A DNA stretch of 64,000 bases from Carex sylvatica. Lineage: Eukaryota > Streptophyta > Magnoliopsida > Poales > Cyperaceae. The notes beneath the pieces are model-generated. The model did no database searches. It had not been told where the DNA came from and saw only the letters and a program-made list of their open reading frames with translations. Shown here piece by piece: positions 21,956-36,178 of the stretch (position 1 is the stretch's first letter; each line of letters opens with the position of its first letter). A program made the position numbers and the translations under genes. Location of the stretch: assembly GCA_964058845.1 (NCBI GenBank), contig CAXKVR010000076.1:310001-374000 (forward strand), read 5' to 3'.

Positions 21956-24900
21956 CTAATACGGAGATAGCCCTAGTTTAATTGTCCATGCAAACATCAA
22001 ATTGGAGCAAAAAACATATGCTCTGTTCTTAACAATCCACCAAAAAATTGATACTGAAAGATAACTGATCCATACAATGGATCGAAAAAAAATGTCACAG
22101 CTGTCTTCATCTTTAATGCGCTGGAGACCCAGCAGCTCCATCTAGTGCTAGCATTCCTATCCCATCAGCTTGCAGTCCTATGCCATCTTGCAGGTACAAT
22201 GGTGACTGGCTAGCATATGGATCCCACACACGAATTGGAATAGCCTCGATGTCTATCGGCAACCATTCCTCGGCCACTTGTTTGATTTTCTTAGACAAAG
22301 ATCCTGACCAATATTGAAAAAGGGAAATAATAAGTAAGCTAAGAGATCGAATTGACCTAATCGAGGTATCTTGAAATATGAGGGCATTCCTATGTTTCCA
22401 TAAGTATGCATATGATATAAACTTTGGACTGGAAATTTTCCAGATGTGTCCCATCTCCAAGCTATTTTATCTACGTTATGAGTAAAACTAGAAGAGCTAA
22501 TTAATGCTAACAATTGTTAACATTCCTTAAGTAAAACTCCACTTAAAATTCTAGTAAACTTCAATGCACTCCCTTGAGAATTGATAACAGCTGTGATAGT
22601 TAGATTAGGTGTAGAACAAATTTTATACAATTCCGGAACAAGGGAAACTAAACTACAATTACCAACCCATATAGTATGCCAAAAAGATAGGGAAGAGTGG
22701 TTACTAGGTTCAAATGTAACACTAATTTTACCTATATTTTCTAATTTCATAATTTCTTTCCAAAAGGGAGACCAATTCAGTTGGTTGTTGTCTGAACCAT
22801 ACTTGGACTGTATAACTGTTTTCCATAATCCTTGATAAGAATTATCATAGAATTTCCACCACCACTTCGATCGGATCCATTCCAAAGAAATCTATTTCTA
22901 ATTGAATTGATTTTTCTAAGTATAGTTTTTGGAGCCCTATAAACCGATAATGTGTATAATGGAATAGCTGACAGTACGAAATTCAGAAGAGTAAGCCTAC
23001 CTCTTATTGATAATAATTGACCTTTTCAATTTTGTAATATATTCTCGACTTTATCTACGAGGAATTGCCATTCATCCATACTTAATTTTTGTTTATGTAA
23101 AGGTAATCCTAGGTATTTAAATACAAAGCTCCCTACTTTAAATTGGAAAGTTTATGCAAAAAGATTGCCATCTGTGTGTATATGATACAATTCAGTTTTC
23201 AGTAGGTTCATTGTGATTCCAGAAAGTGTCTCAAAACTTTTCATACCCCACCATGCTGATTCCACATTTTTATGATTAGCTTGTAAAAAAAAGATTGTGT
23301 CATCAGCATAATGACAATTGGTTATTGACTTACCATCTAAACAATAGAGGCCTAATCCTATCAATTTATTGGCTTGTCTACCCTTATGAAATTTTTTGCA
23401 CAATGTGTCAGCGGCCAAGATAAAGTGGAAAAGGGAACAAAGGATCCCCTTGCCGGACACCTCGTTGGCAGTAAAAATATTGTGTATATTCCTCATTAAA
23501 GTTAATACAAGACTGTGAACTATATAACTATATATCCACTTTTCCCCAAATTCTCTACTAGTAAGTATTTCTAGAATATAATCCCAGTTAATCTTATCGT
23601 ACGTTTTCTCGAAATCTACTTTTATAACTACCCCAGGGCTTTGTTGGATTTAGCATGAGTGCATTAATTCTTGACTAAGGACTACATTATCTAATATATA
23701 TCTATTTTTTAAAAAGACAGATTGACTATGATCAATGATTCTACTCATAACTTTGTCTAATCTAGAAGTAAGCATCTTAGATATAATTTTAAAACTACAG
23801 TTTACTAAGCTTATTAGCCTATACTTAGTGATTACTAATGCATCCCTTTCCTTTGGGATTAAGCATATCGCAGATTTATTAATTTTATGAAGGTTCAATC
23901 TATGATGAAAGAAATGAGAACACAACACCATCAGATCAGATTTGATAATCTCCCAAAATGTTTGATAGAATAGGAATGAAAATCCATCTGGGCCAGGAGC
24001 CCCCTGTGCCAAAGAATCAAAAATAGCATTTTTGATTTCTTGGTCAGTAATTTCCATTTCTAAAAAAAAAAATTCTAATGGAGTGATCCGGTCTTGCGCA
24101 TCCCAAAATTGTGAGTCTAAATGTGCATATTTAACCCCTGGTTGACCTAAGAGATTTTTATAGAAATCTATTGCATGCTTTTTCATAGTTCCTACATTAG
24201 TGGTATGTATACCATCTATTTCTAAAGCATTAATTCTATTTTTCCTACTTCTATTCGACGCAACTACATGAAAAAATTTAGTGTTCTGGTCTCCTGCCTC
24301 TAGCCACTTTTGTTTCGATCTATTTTTCCAATATATTTCCTCTTCTAAATAAATCTAGTCAAGTTGACTTTTAAGTGAAGCACAATTTAAGTATTCTTCT
24401 TCAGATAGGTCTTGTGTTTCCTACACTATATCCAATCTATGAATTTCGCGAATTAACATTTGTTTCTGTTTCTTTTTTGCTCCATAATAGTTTCTAGCCC
24501 AGCCCCTTATTTTTTGTTTTAAATGTTTTAATTTGTTAGTCCAACTGAGCGCTACATTATCATAGTCTAATGTGTATTCATTCCACTATTTTATAATTAA
24601 ATCCTTAAATCCCTCTTGATCAATCCATTTTGGCTCGAACCTAAAATGACATGAGGGGAAAGCAGAAGCCTTACACATTTGGAATATTAACAGACAATGG
24701 CCCGAACTACTGCTATGTAAATCGATGATTTTGCTATCTGTATACGTGTTATCCCAAGTAAGAGAGGTAAAGATTCTATCCAATAAAGCAAATCGATTCC
24801 CACTGTGCCAAGTATATTTACGAGACGAAAGTTTATGTTCTACTAATGAATGTCTATTTATAAAATAATTAAAATCTGCACTAATACCTACATCAAAGTG

Positions 24901-25203
24901 TGCCATTTTAAGAGTTCTAATCACTGGTCCATATACAATTGTTAGTTGCCATTGAGTGGAGTCAACTTTATTTTCTAGGATAACATCTAAGTAGAATTTA
25001 TGTAAATGGTAGTGTAGTACCCTAAATTTATTACTATCACAGCCAAAGAGTATTCCTCCCGAGCGTCCTATTGATGATACCCACTGCCATTCATCTATTT
25101 TATGCGATATAGCTCTTAAAAATCTCAATGAAAAATCTTCCTTTTTAGTTTCTTGAATGGCCACTATACCTATGTGTTGGTCTTTAACTAACTCATGCAA
25201 CAC
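21956..25203 (-). pseudogene. LINE ORF2 remnant, unit 2
   Basis: Endonuclease, reverse transcriptase with YADD, and zinc-finger pieces as in unit 1, with the same stops. Private Pro-to-Ser (ILCSLF) before the YADD block. Thr before NCHYADD is shared with unit 3, against Ile in unit 1. Confidence 0.85.
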
Positions 25204-25309
25204 TTATTTTTTCCTACTTGAATTCAATCCTCTACAATTCCAATTTAATAAATTCATCTATCAAACTTATCTCCACTAGTAACTATAATGGCAGTAGAAT
25301 CTAAGATAT

Positions 25310-26587
25310 CTAATGTAAGTCGAAAAGGAGTGTGTTCTTGCTTACCGATTGTAAAATATTTGATACTACAGTTTCAAAGTTACTCCTATCCATTTGCTGT
25401 ATTGCTTCTATAATAGGGATTCGATCAGATTGAGTATGGCCTAATTGTATTTTATATACATTAAAAAGATTACTAACTTCATCAAGTGTTAGTCTATTAT
25501 AAGGGAAGCTGGCTAGTAAAGGATTACATGTAGAGCTGCTATATCCTATCTCTTTGTCTCTAACTCTCTTAACAGCCTTACTCATGGTAGAAGATGGGTC
25601 GGCCTTTGCCTGTACTCGCAAACTTTTGCGGGGAACTACCATCTTAGGCGCCCTCTTCTTGCTAGACACCTTCCTGTCAGTGAATTCTCTCTTACGAGCA
25701 GCCCCCGAAATCATACGACAAGGTGTCATCTGAGCCTATTCCATGCCCTCATTTGTATTGAGTAAATCCCCATCATCCAAATCAACTCCCTCGGCACCTG
25801 GCATCAGCTCTTCTTTTACAACCAGTTGCATCCCAAACTCAGTGCTGTTTGGATATGGTCGCCTCTTCAAGCAATTTTTGCAGGCATGCACACTTTCAGT
25901 TCGTTCATTTTCCACTTCAATATGGATATCAAAAACTTTGATCTTACCTGACGGTGTGAGTCGCTCAACATAGTGCACGAGAGGGAGTAATTTCTCATCA
26001 CACACCCCCATTTTAGCTCAAATAAACCTCCAGTCATACCTTGAGCCAGTACCTGGATCTAATTCCAGCAAATGCACTCCCATTGGGTTAAAAACCTTCT
26101 CCATTTCGAGCCATGACCACTGGAATTTCGAGAATCCAGTGATCCGAACCCATACCTGCTTGAGGTCCATCCCTTCATCAAAGTCGGCCTCCCATACCAA
26201 AATTGGGAACTCTACACCTGCTAAAATCAGGAATCCTCGAGATGACATGGAATCCAGTCACGCTTTTGTAAGAGCTTGAATGAGATACTGATACTCCGCA
26301 TAGACTGTTGCGATCCATCGATGGCCATCCCTTTTGAACCGATTCTGCAAGAGTCTCTCCACCCAGTCAGGACCCCATCCCACAATGTCGTCAAGGATGA
26401 AACTCTGGTGGAACTGTTTCTCCATTAATTTCGACTCCGCCGATGGTGTCAGTGTCACGATCGGAGTACACAACTGAGCCATCACGAGAGATCTAGGTTT
26501 AGGTCTGTTCTTGAAACTTTCTCTTCTCACTGCAAGGATGTTCGGATCACGAGGTGGTTTTAGAGGTGGTGTTGGCGGGAAGATCAA
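25310..26587 (-). pseudogene. LINE ORF1 remnant, unit 2
   Basis: Same four fragments and the same TGA (26258-26260) as unit 1. The linker has a Pro-to-Leu change (RLTLDEV) and a Phe-to-Val change (KMVVPRK). Confidence 0.7.
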
Positions 26588-26709
26588 TGTAGTCTCTGTG
26601 CAACCACGCGCTTTATGTACGAATTTGTTTAAACTATATCATATTATTAGTCTCTGTGCAACCATGCGTGTGTATTTACAGATAATTCGTTTACTATATC
26701 ATATTATTA

Positions 26710-27658
26710 TAATCTTATTTTAAACTATCTGATTATGTGTGAACTAGAGTTGGCAACGAATTGACTAATCACGAGTTGGATTCAATTCAAAATCAGCTTG
26801 CCACATTTACCGATTGAGTTGAGTAAGTTGAGATTAAGGACCCAAGTTAAAATTTTAGTTCAAGATCATCACGAGCCAATTCAAAGATGAACCGAACTGA
26901 CTCATTAGCTCGATCGATTTTTTTGGCCACAATCATACCAATTTTTTTTTAAAAAAAACCCATCAAATAAAATATAATCTGTATCATAAATTCATTTTTC
27001 ATAGTTTGAACAGTATTCTTAATTCAAATGCAACTAAACAAATTAACTAATAAAAAAAATATCTATAGTGCAACTAAGCAAATCAATTATTATAAATTAA
27101 GCATGTAACTAAATTTTGTATATATCAAACTATCAAAGTTTCAAATTCATATAAACATAGTTCACAAAATAAATTGATCATGCATATCAAATTATAAAAG
27201 AACACGTGTATCATAAATTTGGACAGATTGGTCTGAATTTTGATCCAACGGTTCGCATTCATACTCAAACGGTGAGAGTCAGTCCAGAGTTAACGCAGAT
27301 GATCCGGACTTGACTTCCCAATCACCTTTAGTCCCCTGATTTTGAATCTTCTGAGATATCTCAAGCTTTGAGTGTTCTTTAGAAAATCAAAACCGTTAAA
27401 ATACATTATGCACGAATCTTAAAGTAAAAATATTACTAACCCCTCTAATAAGAATGGAATCCAGTGCTCTTCAAATTCCTACTCTCCCCTACTATTCTCT
27501 CTCTCTCTCCCACGTGTTCTTCTTTCTCTCTTTTCTTCTCTTTGAAGAAAGAGATAGAGAGAAGAGGAATAGCAAGAGGCTACTTTATAAAAGATAATCA
27601 GCAGATATAGATCCCATGCAATATCCCCGAATAGACACCAAAGTTGAGATATCTCAGA
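26710..27658. other. AT-rich spacer, unit 2, no gene seen
   Basis: Counterpart of 9071-10019. C at 27249 where units 1 and 3 have T. Confidence 0.5.
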
Positions 27659-27863
27659 GTGTATTTGGATGAAGACTTGGGTTAGTGAGAATAGTGAGCT
27701 AACTCAACTTTTAGTTGAGTTAGTAGAATAGCATGCTAACTCACAAAAGACAAACAAAGAATAGTCCATTTTGGCTAACCCAAACACATCCAAATGTAAA
27801 ATAGTAATTTGGAATAGTAGCTAACCCGGGTTAGCACTATTCTTTGCGTCATCCAAATGCACC
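27659..27863. mobile_element. MITE, 205 bp, unit 2
   Basis: Same element with the CTCAGA duplication. Private changes at 27795 (T) and 27848 (G). Confidence 0.75.
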
Positions 27864-28334
27864 CTCAGAGAATAGACACTCCAGCCCCCCACACCCCCGA
27901 ATTCACATCCTCTCTAATACCTGATAAGGGAATTTTTTTTCAATTAGTAGATCTGAACTATTCTTTTTAACTTGGCACGAATCTCAAAGTCCAAAAATAC
28001 TACCTCTATTGCGGCACAAGTACCAAACCGGTTGAAATTCAAACCGTAAAGTGAGGGTGATTCTCTGCAATATCAGAGAGGATACGGATTCCCACACCCC
28101 CCTCTTTCCTCCCGTTCCGACCGAATTCTTATCGTCTGCATTAGCTCAAAACTTGAGTTAATGAAGAATGAAATCAAGCAGTTCGATCTGCTTTGGCACA
28201 ACTATTAAAGAGCACCGTGCATTCCACCTCTGCACGAATTTATCCAGATCCTGATTGAACGGCCGAGATGAATTAAATCAAATTCTAAGTTAATGCAGAG
28301 GATACGAATTCCGACTGACACCCCGCGCGACATG

Positions 28335-31300
28335 AATCCATATCCTCCCAGGTACCGTATGAGGGAATCTTTTACAATTACTAAATCTCACCCATTCAAA
28401 CTAGCCAACGGTTGAGATTAATAAATTAAAATATCATGTGTCCCTCACGTGCCAAAAAAGAATCACCATCTCCAGTCTCCATCCCTTCTTTCTGACTCCA
28501 AGCAATTCGTGAATTAGGAATTGACTTCCACTTTCCTGCCTATTTACACCTAGATTCTTTTTCTCCTCCACCATAACCTCTCCATCAAGCCATCTCCGCC
28601 CACATTCGTGAATCCGTCAAAGCCACAATGTCACCTGAGTTCGTCACTAAGGCCAAGATAGTCCTAACATCTCCACTGTCCTCATCCAATTTCTTATGTG
28701 TTCTTAAGCATGACAGCTAATAGTGGATCATAGTGGATTTCTTGATTAGATATGAAATTTGAATTAGATGAAGAAGGATGGGAGTTTTGGAAAAAGTATG
28801 GAGAAAAAATAGGTTTCACCAATAGAAAGCACTATACCAATTGTAGTCACATTGATGGTCAAATTACTTCAAGGGGATTTGTATGTTCGAATGAGGGTTT
28901 TCGTAAAAAGGATAAGCGAGATGATCAAACGCTGCAACCTGGACATGAGACACGTACTGGTTGTATGATTTGATTGGTACTGAAATTAAATAGAAAATCC
29001 AACAAATATGAGGTTAGAGAGTTCATCGATGCGCATAATCACATCCTTCAACTGCCACAAGCATCTTATCTATTGCCTTGCTTGCGCAAAGTAAGTTTTT
29101 CCTAATGCTGTATTTTGATCATAATCGGTTGTATAGTCATTGTAGCCCTTTCTTTAGATATGTACTAATTTTTATACTCCTATTCAACAATGGCATAGGA
29201 TATGTACCGGCTTTATTATTTGCTCATACATCTGTGATTATGTAAAGTCTACCAATACTACACTAATACTGTACCAGCACCAGATAATGAAAAGTAGAAG
29301 CCAATAATGTCATATTGTTATTAGAGGCAAAATAGTCTACTCTAATAAAAAGCTTATAATTTTAAAATATGTAATCTTCTAAAATTAATATGACATGTAG
29401 GGAATCATTAAGCACCTACATTTAGAATAGATTTATCATTTTTAAATCGATAAATTAATTACAATAGGAAAGTTAATTTTAGCTTATGAAAAAAAAAATG
29501 TCAACTCCATGTTGACCGAGGAAAGGAATTGAATATCACAAAATTTATTCCGATTATTTTGATATATTCTGGTTCTAATCTTTTGTGGACATTATTTATT
29601 TTTTTAATATGGTACTCATTGGTTTTACTTAATGGGAATAGAAGCTTATGCATCTATAAGCATTTGATGTTTATTTCAATTAAAATTCTACTTCTAAGGT
29701 TCAGTCAACTTTATAGTTTACTTTTTTTCTTTTATTTTTCAAATCTAATTTATTTTGCTAATTTCTCCAAATTTGTTACCTCAAATATTCCACAAAAATT
29801 AGTAAATGTTCATCTAAATATTCTTTATATGCTATGAAAATTTTAGAAATAAATTCCAAAGGGATAAATATATATGATTTTAAAAAAAAAATGGACAACA
29901 ATTCCCCTAGATGAACAAATGGTTTGTGGTATAGTACTGCTAGTGAATTGTATTAGAGGTACATTTCTCATTTTGATACTTATCAGTCAAGAGAGAATTG
30001 GAAAAAGAAATAGCGACTTAAGTACAAAAGATTTCACAATCACGATATATTTCAAAAGAAGCCAAATATTTTATTTTATTGAATCAAGAAGTAATTTACA
30101 ACCTAAAATTGTTATCCCTCTAATTACAATATAAAAAATGTATCTTTTTTTTCACCCCTGTGCGAGCATCCCATATAAGCTCTATGTATGTAGCGAGCAT
30201 CCTATATAAGCTCTATGTATGTAGCACTGCTCTATTCATGCTTTTAGTTGCTTAGAATTTAGGAAGTCTTTTTCCTTGATATTGTAACATGCTTGATTAA
30301 ATTCCTCGTATGTTAAAGAGAGTAATCTATTGTTGTATCCATTTGCTTCATCAGCTCAATCATTGCCTAAAGTAGGAGCAAGGCAAAAATATTAGATCTT
30401 CATAAAATTTGACAAAATTATCCACATATAGCATTGACAAAATAGGAGCAGACAAAAACAACTAACCAGGTCTGAGATTGTCATTTTCTGATTCACTTGT
30501 TGAATTAACCGGTATAATAATGGAAAGAAACTTATATATAAATGAGAATAAAAATAGACGAACCAAACCAATAAATTGAATAGCATGATATAGATAATAT
30601 AGATGTGCACTATATCATAAAATAGTGCAGCATAACCATATAAATCCATGTCAAGAAAAATCCATTGTGTTATTAGAAACATTAGATCTTCATTGGAGTT
30701 AATATTATTACTTATAAATATATTAATCTCTCCTAATAAGCTGCACAATGACAAAGTCCGTATCAGATGTCTGTCAATCAAAAATGTATAGCTTTGAAAA
30801 AACATCTCTTCTTTATTGCTTATCTATATGAAGCTAATAAGTGAAATGCTACTATGCTTCGAAGACAAAATATTGAGGCCTAATTGCTAGATTGGGGAAA
30901 AAAGTTTCATCTCAAAAGTTCCCTTCGGTGAGAAACTGTATTGACATGAACCAATCAAATTGCAAATTGTGAGCTAAATAAGAACAGAAGTTCACATGTA
31001 AAATAATTCACTACAAAAGAAGAAGATAAATGACATACCTAAGACCTAATTCCTCCGGGTTGAAAATTGATAGATTGATCTTAACAATTTCTGAAAATTA
31101 AGCAAAAATGAATACAATTGTAACAGGCCGTGAGAAATTAGACACAAATTCTTTAAAAAAAACGTTACACACCAATTGAAGCAGAGTGCGACAAAGCGGA
31201 GTGCTTAGGTGGAGGAGCAAGTTACTGACAACGATCGAGATTGAGGGAGAAAGTAGCCCGGCTCAGTCGAGATGCAGCAAGAAAGACAGAGAAGGCAGAG

Positions 31301-31554
31301 AGGAGCGATATGAGGTGCTTGAACAAGTGCTGCTTGAAGAGAACGAGAGGATGGAGATGCGTCTGAGGAAAAGGCGCTGATCAAATTTGGAGTCAGAGAG
31401 AAGAAATGGAGACTGGAGAGGGTGATTCTTTTTTTGCATGTGAGAGACACATGATATTTTAATTTATTTAATCTCAACCGTTGGCTAGTTTGAATGGGTG
31501 AGATTTAATAATTGTAAAAGATTCCCTTATACGGTACCTGGGAGGATATGGATT
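28335..31554. mobile_element. Mutator-like element with long TIRs, unit 2
   Basis: TIRs at 28335-28501 and 31387-31554. Contents as in unit 1, including the 31 bp tandem pair at 30162-30223. Confidence 0.75.
28752..29090 (+). pseudogene. FAR1 domain remnant, unit 2
   Basis: Identical frame, in-frame TGA (28971-28973) and GTAAGT donor (29091) as in unit 1. Confidence 0.75.
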
Positions 31555-31619
31555 TGCGTGACATAACATCTCCTGCCTAAGGGCTTATTCTAAAAAAAAA
31601 AATAACCTCTCCCTCTCAC

Positions 31620-31822
31620 CCGACTTCTCTTCGCCGCCCTCTCCCTGTCGCACACAACCTTTCCCCGACCCCGTACTTTCCAGTTTCTGTCTCTCAAGAT
31701 CGTGTTGAAATTCTGTAGCGCTCCTTCCGTCCTTTCCTCTTCGAGCAAGCTTGGCGAATCCCTACACGCCATTCATTCTCGCGCTGAAACTCTAACCCGT
31801 GCCATGGCTCCTTGATTTACAG
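31620..31822 (+). other. Exon-like fragment (exon 1) beside gene B, unit 2
   Basis: Counterpart of 13981-14183; donor after 31822. Confidence 0.4.
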
Positions 31823-32029
31823 GTACGCCATTCATTGCTTATTTCATTTCATTTTTTCAAATGTGTCAGATTTTGATTTACTGCTACGCCGTTCCTTGTG
31901 CACAAGTTAATAATTTTCACTTAGACGAAGAACGGTTGAAAGTTGGATCTATAACTGGAAGTAAACATCATGATAGTTAAGGAAGAACACAATTCATAAG
32001 TTAATCTGTCAAATGAAATTTCTTTACAG

Positions 32030-32112
32030 ATTAGATAACACAAATCCTTTGCAACTGGTCACTGGTCAGGCCATCTGGTACAAGAAATGAGGAGCAAGGG
32101 CGGTTGATCAAG
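32030..32112 (+). other. Exon-like fragment (exon 2) beside gene B, unit 2
   Basis: Counterpart of 14391-14473; acceptor ends at 32029. Confidence 0.4.
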
Positions 32113-32423
32113 GTTTGCTATTTTTGGTTTTTATATATATTTTAAGGCTGCAGTAATTAACAATGAAATTATAATCAAAGAATGAACCAAGCAAGTGTAA
32201 TCTAATCAATCCAGAGGCAACAACAGTAAGTATTAATTGTAAGATACTTGTGGTTATTGAAGCATTTATTCACTCATGCAAACATGCCCCAGAGGCAAGG
32301 TTTTGTTATTGAAATAACAGATTACAAACTAAATTTGAATCGTAAACAATTTATTACATATCATGTGAAAGTGAGAAAATTAGCAGATTATTTCCTCATT
32401 TACAAAAGAATTATGAAGATTGA

Positions 32424-33089
32424 TTAGCTGCTATTGGAGAACTGAGCCTGGAGCCAGTCAACAGTCTTCTTATCAAGTTGAAACGCCTTGGTTAGCACAT
32501 CATCAGAAATAGGTAGGTTTGACCCAAAGACAGCCTTTGCGACAGTGATCAAGCCTGGGTTTTGGCTACTCAGACCCGCAAATGCAACGGCAGGGACATG
32601 TCCAATGTTGAACTGGAAATGGATGAGTCCCTTGGGAAAAACAAAGGCATCACCCTTGTTCAACACCTTGGAAAAGAGCTTGAAGTCGGGGGATGACGTC
32701 ACAAAACCGACATAGAGAGTGCCCTCCATGACGGTGAGCACTTCAGTTGCTCTGGGGTGGGTGTGTGGTGGGTTGAGGCCGCCGTTGGGTGCAAAGTCAA
32801 GACGAGCAATGGAAATTCCCAGGGTGTTGAGTCCGGCAATCTTTTGGACATTGAGTAGGGTGACGTTTGACCCGGGATTCTTACTTGTGTCGCCGGCCTT
32901 GTCGAGTCCTGAGAAGAAGAAGTCTTCTGGTTTCACATCAGTTGGGTTCTTGCAAACTAAACCGTTCACAAATACTGGAGAGCTATTGTCAGCAACACAG
33001 AAATCTTGAAGTGGGCTGGGATCAGAAGCAAATGCTTGAGATGAGACCAAGGCAAGCAAAGTGAAGAGAAAAAATGTACTGGAAGCCAT
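32424..33089 (-). CDS. Germin-like protein B, unit 2
   Basis: 221 aa, identical in sequence to the unit 1 B protein. Metal ligands His109, His111, Glu116 and His157 intact; ATG at 33089. Confidence 0.95.
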   Translation of the reverse strand: MASSTFFLFTLLALVSSQAFASDPSPLQDFCVADNSSPVFVNGLVCKNPTDVKPEDFFFSGLDKAGDTSKNPGSNVTLLNVQKIAGLNTLGISIARLDFAPNGGLNPPHTHPRATEVLTVMEGTLYVGFVTSSPDFKLFSKVLNKGDAFVFPKGLIHFQFNIGHVPAVAFAGLSSQNPGLITVAKAVFGSNLPISDDVLTKAFQLDKKTVDWLQAQFSNSS

Positions 33090-33174
33090 TTTCGTTCAAG
33101 TATCTAAACTTGTGTTAGCTTCTGATTTATTTAGGCAAATTGGTAGTTGGTTATACAATGACCAATGCTTGTAT

Positions 33175-33344
33175 AGGTATTTATAGTAGTGGGTGCTTCA
33201 AGAATTCCTCACGATTTGGAAATAAAATAATTGAAGCTTTAGGCTAATTTGTCCAGGTTTGAAATGTTCTCTGTGAATTGGTCAAGGGCTAAAATTTCAT
33301 CTCACTATACTTGGGCCTATTAAATGGAGATGATGGGGTCAATT
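33175..33344 (-). promoter_or_regulatory. Promoter of germin-like gene B, unit 2
   Basis: TATA at 33178-33186; W-box cores at 33280-33285 and 33337-33342. Confidence 0.6.
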
Positions 33345-33474
33345 AAAGATGTAGACAACTTCAATCTGAGGTATATTAAACAAAGTGTTTTCAAATAGAT
33401 GGTCCCGCTCTTACGAATGAAGCAATCACCTATTTTAGTTTTGTTGGGAAAAGTTGGAGTACGTAGAATGTTGT

Positions 33475-34476
33475 AGCCAGGATTTTTGTCAAAAATCTTC
33501 ATGCTACAATTAAGAAAAAGAGTATATATGGTTGCAAAAAAAAAATTGGCAAATTAAAATTGTTAAATTAGAGTTGCCAATTAATTTGACATTTTTATTA
33601 ACTTCTTGCAGTTAGCACGCAGTATCAATCACAAGTTGCAATTTTAAAATTGACTTCTCTTCGATCTCCTTCGTGTTTTGACTCACTATAAGAAGAGAGA
33701 TGTATTTTCAGTCGTTATGTTTATTTTAACCTAAGTATATTTTTAATTTTATAGTTATTTAAAAAATAGTTTTATGACTAATTTTTTAATCAATTTTGTA
33801 TTACTTATTGCTTTATGAGACTTTAGATAATATTGATAATTATTAGAAATATAAAATATATATTTTTTTTTAAAAACATTATGTATGATAGCTTTCGTTA
33901 TAGCTATGTTTCTTGCAATAGCTTTTTTTTAGTCTTTCCGCTATAACAGGATAAAACCTTGAACATTATAGATTGCTTGTTTATTAGTTTTTAATACAAT
34001 TTTAATGTCACTCGGTATTTTATATCATGTTAAAGATGAATTGTTCAAATTTTAAATAATTCAACTAATGATAAAACTTGTATCAAATTTCCTTACCTTT
34101 TATACATCCAGTATCTATCTATGTAATATGTGTGCGTGTAAATATAGAGTCCGTAACTCTGTTTACTATCATATTATTTGAATTTCAGCCTAAATTATTT
34201 GATTCTGCCAACCGTTGGATCCGTGCGGATCAGAGCTGGATCGGTAAAAAAACAATAGCACCCCAATCGCTCTCAGTCCGACGAGAGAGAATTCATATCA
34301 CATGAGCTAATCTGAAACGAGAATTTGAATCCAGTCCATTTGATTTTAATGACACAATCTTAAAGAGACCGCCGTAAATTATAAACTTGGACTGGATTGA
34401 ATCGGATTCTCATCGGACGGTCCAAATTCAAACTCAAACAATAAGCGTTAATGCAGAGGATCCGAACTCCACACTT
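33475..34476. other. AT-rich spacer, unit 2, no gene seen
   Basis: Counterpart of 15836-16837, with the recurring GTTAATGCAGAGGATCCGAA motif at 34447. Confidence 0.5.
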
Positions 34477-34725
34477 CTCTGTTTGGCTCTTTCCTCCTCT
34501 CTCGACCCCCTTTCGCCGCGCTTGTCCTTGTCTCACACAACCTCTCCTCGACCCCCACCTATTCTCCGTACTTTTCAATTTCTCTCTCTCTCTCTCTCTC
34601 TCTCTCACGATCGTGCTGAAACTATGTAGCGCTCATGCCGCCATTTCCTTCTCGAGCCAGGTTGGCGAAACCCTAGAGGCCGTCGCGCCGAACTCTGACC
34701 CACGCTAAGGCTCCTTGATTTAATG
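34477..34725 (+). other. Exon-like fragment (exon 1), second copy, unit 2
   Basis: Counterpart of 16838-17086. Its presumed intron runs into unit 3 and would there contain the whole Athila-type element (acceptor at 45516). Confidence 0.4.
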
Positions 34726-34886
34726 GTACGACGTTCATTGCTTAATTTTTTTGTCAGATTTTGATTTACTGGTACACTGTTCCTTGCGCACAAGTTAGTA
34801 ATTTTCTTGTCGACGAAGAGCACGCCAAAGTTTGGTTTATAGATGGAAAAAAACATCAAGAATAGTTAAAGAAGAGCACAATACAG

Positions 34887-35030
34887 TGGATCAACATTTT
34901 TCAGATTGGATTTTTTGCAGTTGTAAAAAAAATTAATATATTTTTTTGTGTTATTGAAAAAAAATAAAAATGCTTGAATTCTGAGTTATTGATCCCGGTT
35001 CAAAAGTCACTTCTAGGTAATACATAAAGA
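34887..35030. repeat. Foldback left-arm fragment, unit 2
   Basis: Counterpart of 17248-17391, also without the hAT-like insertion. Confidence 0.7.
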
Positions 35031-35432
35031 GGAGTGTTCAAATGCACCCAAATTTTTGTGCACCCAAATGCACTCTATATTTCAAATCCTTTTTTTTTCT
35101 GTTTTTAAAGTCTGAATAGTCAATCCGAACTGTTAGATGCGATCTATATATTAAGATGTACTTGGAAACCAAATTTTACATTTTTTGGAATTTTGTTATT
35201 ATTTATTAAGCCACTTTGAAAATCGCTGATTTTATATTTTCTGGATCAGCGGTTTTCAAAGTTGTTTAATAAATAGTAAAAAAAATTCAAAAAATGTAAA
35301 ATTTTTTCGCCAAACACATCTTAATATATAGATCGCATCTAACGGTTCGGATTGACTGTTTTGACTTTGAAAACAAAGATAAAAGATATGAAAGATAGGG
35401 TGCACAAAAATTTGGGTGCATTTGAACCCTCC
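35031..35432. mobile_element. Foldback MITE, copy at the unit 2/3 junction
   Basis: Same element as at 17392, 402 bp, differing by a shorter T-run near 35090 and a few substitutions. Both inverted termini are preserved. Confidence 0.75.
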
Positions 35433-35819
35433 GACCTGAAAAATGTACATCCGGGTTAATTGTTACAATGTTTCTAATAAATTAAATTATATTATATTTT
35501 ATCTAGTTTCAAAGAAATATATTCAGTATTTTTAATATTTCAATAAAAAAAATATTTTGTAACGAAAAAAAAGTTATTTTTTAATCCACTTTTTTTTTTA
35601 AATATTAGAAATTTTGAATATATTTAGTTGAAAATAGTTGGAATATAATATAATATGATTTATTGTAAAGACTATAACAAATAATCTGAATCAATATTTT
35701 TCAGATTGGATTTTTTGCGGCTGTAAGAAAAATTAATATATTTCTTTATGTGTTATTGTAAAAAAATAAAAGTGCGTGAATTTTGAGTTATTGATCCCGG
35801 TTCAAAAGTCACTTGTAGG

Positions 35820-36024
35820 CTATGTTACACGGATACGCCATATTAGATCCCGTACCAGTATCCGATACGTATCGGATACCGATACGCGTCCGATACGGCC
35901 ACGATACGTATCCGATACGCCAGCTGGCGTATCAGATGACGTGGCGTATCTCTAAAATTTCAGATACGGTCGCGATACGCGTTGAATCGTATCTGATACG
36001 GATGTTTCAACGAGATACGGCGGG
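35820..36024. mobile_element. hAT-like transposon, unit 3, left part (split)
   Basis: Left 205 bp of the element, up to and including the GCGGG duplicated by the LTR retrotransposon insertion. Private changes at 35956 (A for C) and 36010 (A for G). Confidence 0.75.
36020..36024. repeat. Target site duplication, left (GCGGG)
   Basis: Direct repeat of 44365-44369. Units 1, 2 and 4 have a single GCGGG at this point, proving the insertion site. Confidence 0.95.
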
Positions 36025-36178
36025 TGATAAGCATAAATTATATACACATTTGATCTAGATTTCATCATGAAATAACACCAAATATCTTGTATTTTGAATA
36101 TAAAGAGAATAGAATACACCTAGAATCAAGTTACTGCGGTTATTTGGCTTTTCAATGCAGGAAATGATGCAAAATAGC

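Larger units (their letters stand above)
21886..26700 (-). mobile_element. L1-type LINE, decayed, unit 2
   Basis: Copy of the unit 1 LINE created by array duplication, not by independent retrotransposition, since the flanks are identical too. Private differences include C-to-T type changes at 23434 (GGGAAC) and 25486. Confidence 0.85.
17640..35275. repeat. Tandem array unit 2 (~17.64 kb)
   Basis: Second unit, 17,636 bp, with the same order of genes and transposons as unit 1 and only scattered substitutions, for example C for T at 27249 and an extra LINE difference near 25486. Short homopolymer differences near 17450 and 35090 account for the small length change. Private SNPs show that it is not simply a duplicated assembly block. 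Confidence 0.95.
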